The notes beneath the pieces are model-generated. The model saw nothing but the letters and a program-made list of their open reading frames with translations, ran no database searches and was not told the origin of the DNA. Below, in pieces: positions 12,130 to 23,654 of a stretch of DNA of 64,000 bases; within the stretch, counting starts at the first letter, position 1; each line of letters opens with the position of its first letter. A program made the position numbers and the translations under genes. The DNA comes from Notospermus geniculatus (Eukaryota > Nemertea > Pilidiophora > Heteronemertea > Lineidae). Location of the stretch: contig NMRB01001185.1 of NCBI GenBank assembly GCA_002633025.1, positions 112,400 through 176,399 on the forward strand, read 5' to 3'.

Positions 12130-13420
12130 GTTTCGTCTCCTGATGATTCCGTGATTTCTTTCAGCAATAGTTTCAGGGTATTTTTTTGTAATAAAAGATT
12201 TTGATTCCATGAAACATGGTTTTAAAGTACTTTTCATGTCTGGTAATGATGACGGAAGAGGACGCCACGGACACCAAACCAACGACGTTCGCCGCTACCA
12301 TGGTTTGCTATTTACGATGTTTATTGTTGATATTCCTTTTCTCACCAGTTGTGTTTGCATTTCGGTTAATAGTACAGTGAACGCTCTGTTAAGATGGTGT
12401 CTTCACTCTCCCCAACAGAGGTATAATATTTCGGATCATTTCGGGGAGAAGGATCCAGGGCAACATACGAAGACTGCTACCTTTAAAAACTGGATACCGA
12501 ACCAGACGATATCGCTTACTAACAAACGCATTGACTAAAAAGAACAATTGTGACAAACAGTTTAACAGATCGTTCACTGTATACTTGTACGTGTACACAT
12601 AACATATGGGGAACCCGTATAACTTTTCATTCCGACAGGGCGGCGCTGCTAGCGGTTGTGCCGACGACGTCAAAAACAGAGCAAAGCAACGTAATGACGT
12701 CGTGTCATGACGTCGTTGACGCGGTGCAACACGGATGAGACGTCGAAAAATGGTCCAACCGCTCACAGCGCCTCCTAGTAGCGGTAGTTCTACAGGTTCT
12801 CATTCTTTCCTCCTGATTTTCCGCCATTTGTCATCAAGCCATTGCCTTTCAGTTGAGCCGTTTACCTCCTCCTCCACCTAATTACCAGATCGCTCAGGGT
12901 GTCTCCTCTGTTGCCTGTTCGTCACGATTGCACCCCAGGCAGTCCTTATATAATAACCACCTAGGAGCTCCTCAGAACTGCAGTTGTCGATGATAGCATT
13001 AGATATTGTTTCACCCAATTATCCTTGTGTTGTGCTATTGAATAGTTTCGTTACATAGCATCTCTGTTTTGATGGCAACTCTTTTTGTTTGCTTCGTTCT
13101 TCCTGTCACATTGTTGTCGCGAAATCCAGTCGTGAGCCTAATTCAGATTCGACTCGGCGACTCTGTTCTGTCGCTTGTGTTGTTCGAGGGGAAAGAATCC
13201 AAAAAACAGAGCCCCATCTGAACGTCTGAGACGCAGGATTTCGGAAGCTTTGGGGTGAAGGTTAGTGACCTATGTTGGGGTGTTAAATGACGTCATATCC
13301 GCTTGGTGGCGCCGGAATCCAGGTAACCAATGTAATTAATGAGAAGAGGGGAATTAATTACGTGAGGATGATTGGCCGAGTATTGATTGGTGGTTATGGA
13401 GGAATTACTGCATTGGTTTA

Positions 13421-14816
13421 CCAGGAGTCTTTGTCTAGGGGTGACGAGAATAGCCGGCTTGCATTTACAAGGGGGGTAATAATGGGAAGGGGTATCTAAG
13501 AAGTCCTACCAGTTGATAGCTAATCCTCACGATGTGCGTCTCTATCAGAAAACATTGCTTCCCTTGTCACATATTCAACATAAACAAGCCACAGCCAAGA
13601 CAAAAAAACTACCACAGCGATCTTCCTTTTTCATCGATTAAATTATTCCGGCATCTTTGCGCGATTTTAATTCATCGCTATAAGAAACCCTATATCGCTC
13701 TCGATACGGTATCAGAAACAACATGTCATGCAAGAAGATACAAAAAAAGGTAGTTCGAATGTTCTCTGTGCTGTGTTTATGGTAGTTTTATGTTGCATTG
13801 GATTCATCCGATATCAACGACTTCATAGCTATGAGCGGCAGCGTTTTTCTGGCAGCGTATCTCCGCCATATCCGCACGTATAATTTTGGTTGACGCCTGA
13901 GGCGTTTTAGAGCCGATCTCTCCCCATACCGACTCCACTAATCAATGTAACATAGGTATATGTACAAAGACAACATGAGCTTCATTCCAGCCTCACCTCA
14001 AACGTCTGTATTTAGCTTTTGGCATTTATCATCTTACCCCAGGCTTAATAAATTAAACAAAAAGTTGCAGTTCTCACCCGAGGAAATGATTTTAACCAAC
14101 CAAACGTAAATAAACCAGCAGGAAAAGTGAACTCGAAACCCTTATTTCTATCTTTCATCCTTTGATGTGAAAACTTTGTTGTGTGTGTTCGCTGTTGCCT
14201 CACCATGGCTATCCTATCCCCTTGATGTAACAGGGCTTAAATCGAAGGACAAAGCATATAATGAGAGGTTCATTAGATCTATTAAGGAAGAATCAAAAAC
14301 AAAATCACAAAAGTGGGTGGGATGAACTTCTCCCTCGAAAGTGCACCTCTTTGTTCCTCAAACTTAAAAGATCAAAGAGCGAAAACATTTGATGTGATCG
14401 TGTTGATAAAACTGGACATCTCTTTGTACTTATTCTCCTTAATTACAGGAAATCAAAAGTGCTTAACATTTTGTAAATGGCATCATATGAGTGGCCAACT
14501 TTTGGAACCTAATAGCCTTGTTTGTACCAACCTAGATTCTCTTTCAGAAAAATGTTGCAGGAAATTGTGGGGAAATTAATAGGTTCTAATCAAAAACGAA
14601 ATGAGTACATACCTACACCTATTTTTTCATGCCTCTTTATTCTTTCTAAAAAGGGATTTATCAATAGCCTTTTCTCGGTGATCCCACATCCTGCAGGCAA
14701 TGTTCACGTCGCTAACTTTCGAGACGAGAGACTGATTGAAATGGACGGGGGACGCAAGTATTTCAACTTTCTTTTTTCGGTGAGGCGATCGATTTGCTTT
14801 AACACCTTTCAGTAAC
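13421..14816. other. Non-coding stretch
   Basis: AT-rich DNA with short open frames only. None has splice signals plus coding-like composition, and no repeat was recognised. Probably NOL4 intron if the gene continues to the right, but this is not shown. Confidence 0.4.
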
Positions 14817-16533
14817 CCAGGTGTGAACGGAGGCAGGGTACTTCACTGTTGACCTTTTCCATTCAAAACTTTTATTTGACTCTATAAATGTCAAAGTGTC
14901 GTGTGTTTCCAGCGCGAAAGCATCATAATTCGGAACAAAAACCATGTATACAGCGCACTTCTTCATAACGAGTCCCTTCCAGCAATAGATTTAATGGAAA
15001 GAAAATAGTTTGTGTTCGATGGTGTATATTAAAGTGTCGAGTGTTGCTACTTTTTCGTATATAGCTGCGTGAGTTTGTGGATATACACATAATGATTGTA
15101 AAAAACAAGTTATTTGTGGTAGAGTGAAATCATCAGTGGTTTTAGTGTCGATTTCTTGTACACATTGAAACATAAACAGGAAATTTCAGCAGTCCTCTCC
15201 ACATTTACTTACTTACAACTTGACTTGTAGAGGTCAAGATTCACTCACCCGAACAAAAGCTTTGACCTGCAGAGGTCGAGGTGACTTCCCGAACGAGGGC
15301 GTTGACCTGCAGAGGTCAAGGTGACTTTTTCCCGAACAACGGCCTTGACCTGCAGAGTTCAAGTTTGCTTACTACACCCGACCGCGTCGTCGGTGATGGA
15401 GAAGGTACGGTCCATCACGACCACCAACCACACTTGTTCCAGACGGAACTCTCCGTCCGAGGCAATCTCCAATTCTTTTGCAGTCGCCGTTTCTTGGTTG
15501 GTCGTGGGGCTGGGGTGAGTCTCGGACGTTTTTGTTACTGCTCACCTGATAAGGGCAGCCCTACTGATTTTTCCGGGTCTAAATAACCACACAGGGCTTG
15601 TACAGGGCCCACAGAACCTCCCTTGCCAATGCTTCAAACGGTCATAAATTAAACCTACAGCGGCATTCGGGGACTTCCAGATTACGAGGGTTGGAATCAA
15701 GTCACCTACAGTTACCCTGATTTGACTGCACGTCGGTTATATCAACCACAAGTTGGCAATACTTGTCCGCCGGCAGCAGAGCCGAGTCTTACCCGAACAG
15801 AGTCATTACAGAACCTGATCAATATTTCATAAGCTGGACCTAGTCAAACTCCACCACTGTGACGACTCCCATTCTTGTTTACCCCACGATCGCGATCGCC
15901 AAAGCGACCAGGGTGCACATTCATTAAAAATAGATGATTCTTCTATGATTTGGGCCGATGCATGCGATCCCCTTCCTACTCGCCATGAGATCTGTTCAGC
16001 CGGAACACGCCAGGTTCCGCATCCGCGACCATTTTAAATGGCCTGGCAATCATTCCGGGTTGTTAGCCTCCATTTTGAATATGATCGGTGTGGATGGCTC
16101 GGAGAGTGGAATTATGATGACGCTCCGCACGAATGATGGAGGCCCGGGCACAACGGAAATGGTGCTGCTGATATACTGAAATTATTGGCAGGAAGCATTA
16201 TGCCAAACGATACAAAAGAAAAGCCTCTGTCGAAGAACTTTTTTTGGCCCAAAATACAACAATTGTCATTAGGCCCATGTTTTATCGACGTCAACACACA
16301 GCCAGCCTCGACAGCACCCTTTTGGTCTCATTCGCAAGTTTTCCCTCCCTCTTGGTAAACAGGTGCCATCTTGCTTTCCCCGGAAGATGGGAGCTGAATG
16401 CTTTCCTGGAGCCGTCCATCATGGAAAACTCGCTCGCAGCCTCATCAAAGCAAAGCTAATCAGACTTCATATCGAATTATCAATACAACTTGTGCTTAAG
16501 AAACAAAAATCACTATCGTCTATGGGAAAAAAA
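14817..16533 (+). repeat. Copy 1 of 1.7-kb direct repeat ending at a single N
   Basis: Matches 16535-18140 closely and stops at the single unknown base at 16534. It is about 110 bp longer than the second copy, mainly because of one extra minisatellite unit plus adjoining sequence near 15160-15300. Interpreted as one haplotype of an unmerged overlap. Confidence 0.85.
15219..15383. repeat. Minisatellite of everted AGGTCA half-sites, unit 41-43 bp
   Basis: Four units, each with a core like TTGACCTGCAGAGGTCAAGG followed by CCCGAAC. TGACCT and AGGTCA face away from each other with four bases between them (an ER4 layout of nuclear-receptor half-sites). The best unit is at 15303-15318; the second unit has AGGTCG instead. 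The corresponding region of the other copy (about 16874-16985) holds only about two and a half units, so the array is length-polymorphic if the copies are alleles. Confidence 0.7.
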
Positions 16534-16534
16534 N

Positions 16535-18140
16535 CCAGGTGTGAACGGAGGCAGGGTACTTCACTGTTGACCTTTTCCATTCAAAACTTTTATTTGACTC
16601 TATAAATGTCAAAGTGTCGTGTGTTTCCAGCGCGAAAGCATCATAATTCGGAACAAAAACCGTTTCTACAGCGCACTTCTTCATAACGAGTCCCTTCCAG
16701 CAATAGATTTAATGGAAAGAAAATAGTTTGTGTTCGATGGTGTATATTAAAGTGTCGAGTTTTGCTACTTTTTCGTATATAGCTTCGTGAGTTTGTGGAT
16801 ATACACATAATGATTGTAAAAAACAAGTTATCTGTGGTAGAGTGAAATCGTCAGTGGTTTAGTGTCGATTTCGGTCAAGATTCATTTACCCGAACAAAGC
16901 TTTGACCTGCAGAGGTCAAGGTGACTTTTTCCCGAACAATGGCCTTGACCTGCAGAGTTCACGTTTGCTTACTACACCCGACCGCGTCGTCGGTGATGGA
17001 GAAGGTACGGTCCCTCACGACCACCAACCACACTTGTTCCAGACGGAACTCTCCGTCCGAGGCAAACTCCAATTCTTTTGCAGTCGCCGTTTCTTGGTTG
17101 GTCGTGGGGCTGGGGTGAGTCTCGGACGTTTTTGTTACTGCTCACCTGATAAGGGCAGCCCTACTGATTTTTCCGGGTCTAAATAACCACACAGGGCTTG
17201 TACAGGGCCCACAGAACCTCCCTTGCCAATGCTTCAAACGGTCATAAACTAAACACCTACAGCGGCATTCGGGCCTTCTAGATTACGAGGGTCGAAACCA
17301 AGTCACTTACAGTTACCCTGATTTGACTGCACGTCGCTTATATCAACCACAATAAGTTGGCAATACTTGTCCGCCGCCATCAGAAGAGCCGACTCTTACC
17401 CGAACAGAGTCATTACAGAACCTGATCAATATTTCATAAACTGGACCCAGTCAAACTCCACCACTGTGACGACTTCCATTCTTGTTTACCCCACGATCGC
17501 GATCGCCAAAGCGACCAGGGTGCACATTCATTAAAAATAGATGATTCTTCTATGATTTGGGCCGATGCATGCGATCCCCTTCCTACTCGCCATGAGATCT
17601 GTTCAGCCGGAACACGCCAGGTTCCGCATCCGCGACCATTTTAAATGGCCTGGCAATCATTCCGGGTTGTTAGCCTCCATTTTGAATATGATCGGTGTGG
17701 ATGGCTCGGAGAGTGGAATTATGATGACGCTCCGCACGAATGATGGAGGCCCGGGCACAACGGAAATGGTGCTGCTGATATACTGAAATTATTGGCAGGA
17801 AGCATTATGCCAAACGATACAAAAGAAAAGCCTCTGTCGAAGAACTTTTTTTGGCCCAAAATACAACAATTGTCATTAGGCCCATGTTTTATCGACGTCA
17901 ACACACAGCCAGCCTCGACAGCACCCTTTTGGTCTCATTCGCAAGTTTTCCCTCCCTCTTGGTAAACAGGCGCCATCTTGCTTTCCCCGGAAGATGGGAG
18001 CTGAATGCTTTCCTGGAGCCGTCCATCATGGAAAACTCGCTCGCAGCCTCATCAAAGCAAAGCTAATCAGACTTCATATCGAATTATCAATACAACTTGT
18101 GCTTAAGAAACAAAAATCACTATCGTCTATGGGAAAAAAA
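16535..18140 (+). repeat. Copy 2 of 1.7-kb direct repeat
   Basis: Restarts right after the N at 16534 with the bases found at 14817, and runs through to 18140, after which unique sequence continues. Most of the block is near-identical to copy 1; the differences concentrate in the everted half-site minisatellite. Confidence 0.85.
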
Positions 18141-18842
18141 TTGGAAACTACCGAGGGATTCCGATTCAACATCGGGGAAGATAAAGATATCATACCAGCG
18201 TCGAACACGAGCCAAAGAAAACACAACGTGAACAGCCACCATTATAATTTGGTATGGTCGAGGCATTAAAGAAAATTTGAATTATTTTGTCATAGCAGCC
18301 CTCCACCGCTAGAAGAACATCGCCGTTGCCTAGGTTACCAGCACGTAGATTTGAAGATCCCGCTAGCACCATAAAGAATTGAATAATTTCATATCCGAAT
18401 TTATGGTGCAGCGTTCGTACTCAAGAGGAACGGGGAGAAGGTGGAGGAGAAGACCCGTCTGACGCTGTGCAATCATCGGCAAGAAGCAAGAAGGCGTGGC
18501 TGTACCTGTGCTGTGCATAGCCTACATGTTGTATGCATATTATACGTACAATGCAAGTAGGCCTACTGTTCATTGAATAATGCATAGGTCTGGCTCCTCC
18601 CAGTGTCTTCTGACTTGACACGACAGCAACGGCCACATTTCAATCTTGGCATTGTATATTAGGCCTACATGAGAATTACCAATAAAGACAACAATATTGT
18701 TCATGTGTTACCACATCTGGCCGTTTCTTCCTCCAGAGAAAAACTGAAAATCTGTTCGTGATGCTGAATTCTTTTGTCCCAATTCAGTCCAATTGCCGAC
18801 AAGACAATGCAGGCATATCGAAGAGCGTATGTTGGTTTGCGT
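18141..18842. other. Non-coding stretch with an X-box-like site
   Basis: No gene recognised. At 18325-18338 the sequence GTTGCCTAGGTTAC matches the RFX X-box layout with one mismatch. Two TAGGCCTA palindromes occur near 18560-18665. Confidence 0.35.
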
Positions 18843-18912
18843 TCCCGCACAGGGAGTCGAACCCGGGCCGCCTGGTGAAAGGCACAATCCCGACTTCATG
18901 AGGTTGCTGTAC
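18843..18912 (-). pseudogene. tRNA-Glu-like pseudogene or SINE head
   Basis: On the minus strand the 3' half reads GCCTTTCACCAGGCGGCCCG and then GGGTTCGACTCCC, a perfect B-box. This resembles the anticodon loop (TTC) and T-arm of animal tRNA-Glu. The 5' half is degraded: there is no clean A-box and the acceptor stem does not pair. A relic of a tRNA gene or the head of a tRNA-derived SINE are both possible. Confidence 0.6.
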
Positions 18913-20412
18913 GTTTGAGCTTAAGTCTACACGTACTGGAATCACCACGACAGGGGTGCAGCTGGCCGACCATGCCTCCCGCCTCGATCAATACCTGTGT
19001 TCCCAACCCTAGAGCTACATGCTGAATCGGCAACGCCCAGTTCGGACCGATAAATTGAGGTGGTGGGCTGTGATTAACTCCACAAGAGAAGATGTTTTCC
19101 CTCAGATCTATCAATATAACGTGTTACTGAGGCAGAGTCGAATTAACGGCTTAGAATGTGAGAACATGACAGGGAGATCCAAGACATGAAGGCGGCGGAT
19201 TGTGGTCCAGACTCCGCTTCAGTCCTCTTTCACAGCATGTTTATGTTGGTCTGCACGGCAGGTTTCACTAGAAGAAAGATGAGCTGAGCACACTGAAATT
19301 CCTGATGCGGGAATCAAAATTTATAAAAAAATAAACTTTTTATAGCTGTTCGAGAAGGTATCTCGGGCGAAGGTCGCGGATCGGGACTCGCGTGTCCTCT
19401 ATTCGCGGAAAATAAAACTATTCTGTTTTCGGCTCTCTGATTGGCAGCGTTAAACAGCGCTCTGATTGGTTGGCGCTGATTTTAATCCGGAGAACTCGAG
19501 TTTTACTCTGATCCCGCCGTCCACACACTAGTTAAAAGAGTTTTCGCATAAACCTACATTTTTGGTTACGATTTTCTATTGTCTGACTACACCCGTTGTC
19601 ATTGGCCTAACTGGGCAGTGGGGAAAACACATTATTGTTCATAAAAAAGACTCGAACATTGTCAGGTTGTCTCCTCACTGTGTGGTGCACAATGTGCACT
19701 GTTGGAAACGACCTTCCCATTAACCAGTGTGTACATCACAAGCCTAATGTCCTAATCATTCATTACACCGTTACTCCTCCAATTTTCTCCCATTAACATT
19801 TCGGTACGCGCATCAACCATTTTGAAAGGCATGTGTGAGAGTTTCGATCTGAAGTTATTGACTGAGTTCCTAACGACAGTTATGATTGTTCCGCTGACGA
19901 CTGGATCGGCTTGGTGCCGGTCGGTCGATGTGCAGCTCGGGTGACACCTTATTAAAGGACAACATCCCCCGATATATCGGCTGATGGGTATCCAAAATCC
20001 ATGAGGATATGAGTGACTAGGTGGCGACACTGATATTCAGCCTGCAGCTGAATTCCCCCCGCCTGCGTTCTGTTCTCAGAGATTGCTTTTGGTGTGCTGG
20101 GAACTACTTTCTTTAGTCCAATATGATTGATCTGGATCAAGATTGAAATTCTGATGACAGGCGAAACATTGCAAGTTTTGGAGGGAATTTCACCTTTAAA
20201 TGGTCTCTCAAAAGTCCTTCAAAAGAGGATCGCATTTCATTTAAATTATAGAAACCTCGACGATGAGGTGACTGATGATTTGTTGTTAGTGCCGCCGCTT
20301 CCTTCGATCGATGACACTCGATTTTAGCCGAGTTGAAATGGTGACCGCACCTCATACAATTTGGTTGAAGAGGTTTCAGTATCGCTCGAGATTGATGTTG
20401 TTTCCGACATTA
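18913..20412. other. Non-coding stretch
   Basis: Short open frames only, no recognised family and no tandem repeat. I see nothing here that supports a gene. Confidence 0.4.
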
Positions 20413-20560
20413 AGGGCCGTATGCACCAAAGAAGATTATCTTGAACTCAGGTTGAGCCACAACTTTTCAATTGTTCAGGTTTGCCAGGGCATGACGTGAC
20501 AATGGAAAAGTTGTGGCTGAACCTGAGTTCAAGATAATCTTCGTTGGTGCATACGGCCCT
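20413..20560. mobile_element. Hairpin (foldback) element, AGGGCCGTATGC ends
   Basis: Arms 20413-20474 and 20499-20560 are reverse complements with very few mismatches around a 24-bp loop. The outer end is AGGGCCGTATGCACCAA. The arms contain no coding sequence. The end matches the GGGCC-type ends of other foldbacks here while the inner arm sequence is unrelated to them. Confidence 0.78.
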
Positions 20561-20719
20561 AAGAATCACTTGCTTTAAAGTTGTGTTGGCTCAGTGTGAT
20601 CGGAGTTATCAAACCGCTTCTTTCCGAACATCGAACAGCGACAAATTTGCAGTGTACGGTTCATCTGAAGTTCAAACTCGTCAGTTCTTTCTCACATTCG
20701 TTTTTTTCCCCCAATGAAG

Positions 20720-20820
20720 CCTGTCCTACCAACATGACCGCCACAAACTCCTCCCCGATCGACCCCAACCTGTTACCTGCCCTGATCCTCCTGGTCGCCT
20801 TGGTTTTCTCATTCACTTGA
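20720..20820 (+). CDS. Candidate terminal exon with GPI-anchor-like tail
   Basis: A good pyrimidine tract ends in AATGAAG at 20719. It is followed by an open frame to a TGA at 20818-20820. The peptide has two N-glycosylation sequons (NMT, NSS), then a spacer and a C-terminal hydrophobic run LLPALILLVALVFSFT. That layout (small-residue omega region, spacer, hydrophobic tail, stop) is typical of GPI-anchor signals of cell-surface proteins. The codons are GC-rich compared with surrounding DNA, which favours real coding use. The exon would start one base into a codon. No partner exon was identified, so the protein family is unknown. It could instead be a chance hydrophobic frame. Confidence 0.4.
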
Positions 20821-21023
20821 ATTTCTATATGGGATATAATGCAGATTATGCGATTCAGATTAATGTTGGTTAATTGAATCGGTGCTAGTGGCGCGTGTTC
20901 GATTGTGGCAGCGAGTCCTCTGACTCGCGATCAATACAGGCTTGAGGTATGAAACCCGCAGGTAGAGGTGCCCGGGTAACAGCTCTTGTGTCCGTGGGGT
21001 GCTCGAGTCGTGGGGTAGACAGT

Positions 21024-21207
21024 GAGTGCCACACCGCTGTGGCATAAAATGAGTATTTGAAGAGATTTTTGCCTTCGTTGAGTTCGCAAGATTTTTCGAC
21101 TTGGTCCTACTTGCAGGACTTTGAACAACTACATCTACCGTTCACCAGGAAGTCGACAACCGCCATTTTGATTTGAAACGCAGCGAAAACTGCTTCCCGA
21201 ACCACCA
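21024..21207 (+). repeat. Copy 1 of 184-bp direct repeat ending at a single N
   Basis: Matches 21210-21393 nearly perfectly and stops at the unknown base 21208. Another small unmerged contig overlap. Confidence 0.85.
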
Positions 21208-21209
21208 NC

Positions 21210-21393
21210 GAGTGCCACACCGTTGTGGCAGAAAATGAGTAATGTAAGAGATTTTTGCCTTCGTTGAGTTCGCAAGATTTTTCGACTTGGTCCTACTTGC
21301 AGGACTTTGAACAACTACATCTACCGTTCACCAGGAAGTCGACAACCGCCATTTTGATTTGAAACGCAGCGAAAACTGCTTCCCGAACCACCA
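21210..21393 (+). repeat. Copy 2 of 184-bp direct repeat
   Basis: Partner of 21024-21207, starting immediately after the N at 21208. A few substitutions, for example TATTTG against TAATGT, distinguish the copies. Confidence 0.85.
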
Positions 21394-22637
21394 AGGTCTA
21401 TGCAAATGCGCAACCTCTGGTCACTGTAGGGAGCAGCAGGACCGTAAATGGCCTTTCTCAGGATGCTAAAACTGCGGATTCATGCCGACTCTTCAGGTGT
21501 TGGCTCAAAAGATACAAGAAGGCGAGTTGATGTCCTGGATTTGAATAAAAATCAGCGTTTTCTAACTCGGCAATCATTGTAGCAACATGATTGAAGATGT
21601 TCTAGAAAACTCCATTGTCATTTTTATTTTATGATGAAAACCACACAACTGTTTTCGACCATTCCCTCGAAGTGCACGATTGATCATCATTTTAGAGTTT
21701 TTTATCGCCGATGGGGTGATGTGTTACCTGTAAACAAAAGCGGTACGCCCATCTCTTGACAAAGGCAAGCAGTGTTGCTTTCCGATTCACCTAACATTGG
21801 CGTGAATGAACTGTAGCTTTGCTTGTGAAACTTGTAGTGAGGCGAATTCAGGGTGAACCAAGTTCAGAATCTAAGTTCAACTTAACTTTACTTCAATGAC
21901 TAAAACAACGTCATGTCTTAAAAAGCTCTTCCTCTGGCCAACTTGCCTGAAACTGAAGCGACACCAACCGAAACCATCTCCGCCCCCAAAAAACTGTACA
22001 CATTGTCCTCGCATAGCCAGCAGCATTGTACACATGTCATTGGTAAGCTTGAGGCGAAATGGACACGGTGTACACTTTGATGAAATGAGGCGTTCTCCTG
22101 ACTCGGTGTACAAACTGTCAACCCCCCTCTATACCTCAACTGCCCAAGGCTAATTAAAACATTTTCAAATATTTAATCCATGCTCAGTAATAATATACAC
22201 GTTTACCTGTATTGTTTGGGGTACGAACCTTTTATCTTTATTTAAGTTCATTTGAGCGCTTTTGTTAGATTTGATGAAGCGTTATTTATGTGGCCATTGT
22301 TACCTGGCCAAAGGGGATTGGCAAATTTGATTCAGATGTAGAATTTCACCACGGAATTTTTATACATGTAGTTTTTGTGATGACAATGGTGATGAGTACA
22401 GTGAGAGAAATGATACGGTGTACTGCATCTGAAACTGACATCGGCAAACTCCCAGAAAAAAGTCCTATACGTGTACCTTGTCGTCAGTGAATTAGCAATC
22501 AGCTGTTAGAGTGACAGGAAACACCCGATAGAGATAGATACTGTATGTCAAGCCGATTGCCAAATACATGTATCAACGGTTTTTACTGCCTGCCTATAAC
22601 CCTTTACACACAGGCTGAGCAGCATAATACATGTACT
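21394..22637. other. Non-coding stretch
   Basis: Overlapping short open frames on both strands near 21877-22153 have no recognisable similarity. No splice-flanked exon found. Confidence 0.4.
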
Positions 22638-23048
22638 TAAAAAACGACATCATGTGGCCTCAGGTATTGATACAATATATGAAAAATTACGTCATGCCGC
22701 CTCAGGTAGTGCAATACAATGCATGAAAAATGACGTCATTCGCCTCAGGTAGTGCAATACAATGCATGAAAAATGACGTCATGTGACCTCAGGTAGTGCA
22801 ATGCAATATATGAAAAATTAGTCATGCCGCCTCAGGTAGTACAATACAATACATGAAAAATGTCGCCATGCCACCCCAGGTTGCGCATGCAATACAATAG
22901 ATGAAAAATGACGTCATTCGCCTCAGGTAGTGCAATACAATACATCAAAAATGACGTCATGTCGCCTCAGGTAGTGCAATACAATACATGAAAAATGACG
23001 TCATGTCGCCTCAGGTAGTGCAAAACAATTACATGAAAAAGGACATTA
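22638..23048. repeat. CRE-bearing minisatellite, nine units of about 43-47 bp
   Basis: The unit has the pattern CGCCTCAGGTAGTGCAATAC, then ATACATGAAAAATGACGTCAT. Nine units are visible, with substitutions and small indels. Five keep an exact TGACGTCA (22731, 22774, 22909, 22952, 22996); others have one-base changes such as TTACGTCA. Since TGACGTCA is the full palindromic CREB/ATF site, the array is in effect a row of CREs about 43 bp apart, roughly four DNA turns. Regulatory function is inference. Confidence 0.8.
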
Positions 23049-23376
23049 TGACACTATTAACATAACATCAAGACACTTACTACGTACACGCGAAACTAGA
23101 CGCAAGGGCCCAACGCGCCGCGTAGCGGCCAACAGCGAAGCTAGCCAAAGACTTGTCACGGGTCAATCAATAGAACTGGACTCATAGGAAATATGCACCT
23201 AATGTCCAGATGGAATATACCGGACGGTTGGTTCACGTTTTTAGTGACTGTGAACGTAGATGGGTACATTATGTAGCGATACGCTGACAGATTTGCTGGG
23301 GACTTGCTCTGTGGATGTTGTAAAATGCGATTTTTGGAAGATTATTCTGATTTGCAACGTCATTTTTAATTAACAT

Positions 23377-23654
23377 NNNNNNNNNNNNNNNNNNNNNNNN
23401 NNNNNNNNNNNNNNNNNNNNNNNNNNNNNNNNNNNNNNNNNNNNNNNNNNNNNNNNNNNNNNNNNNNNNNNNNNNNNNNNNNNNNNNNNNNNNNNNNNNN
23501 NNNNNNNNNNNNNNNNNNNNNNNNNNNNNNNNNNNNNNNNNNNNNNNNNNNNNNNNNNNNNNNNNNNNNNNNNNNNNNNNNNNNNNNNNNNNNNNNNNNN
23601 NNNNNNNNNNNNNNNNNNNNNNNNNNNNNNNNNNNNNNNNNNNNNNNNNNNNNN
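23377..23654. other. Assembly gap (278 N) next to an AT dinucleotide run
   Basis: Unknown bases followed directly by an (AT)n tract at 23655. The gap was probably caused by a dinucleotide microsatellite. Nothing can be said about its content. Confidence 0.95.

Larger units (their letters stand above)
10717..13420 (+). repeat. Copy 2 of 2.7-kb direct repeat (probable haplotype duplicate)
   Basis: Partner of 7882-10582. It starts with the same bases that occur mid-contig in copy 1 and continues past the shared region into unique sequence at 13421, as an overlapping contig would. It carries small differences from copy 1, such as a short insertion near 11551 containing TTGGCCATA. Confidence 0.85.

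Noticed and set aside
22638-23048. CTCAGGTAGTGCAATAC resembling the let-7 seed GAGGTAGT
   Set aside because: The seed has a mismatch, it is in a tandem array and no precursor hairpin surrounds it.
22638-23048. CRISPR-like array
   Set aside because: The whole unit is repeated with no unique spacers, and the genome is animal; it is a minisatellite.
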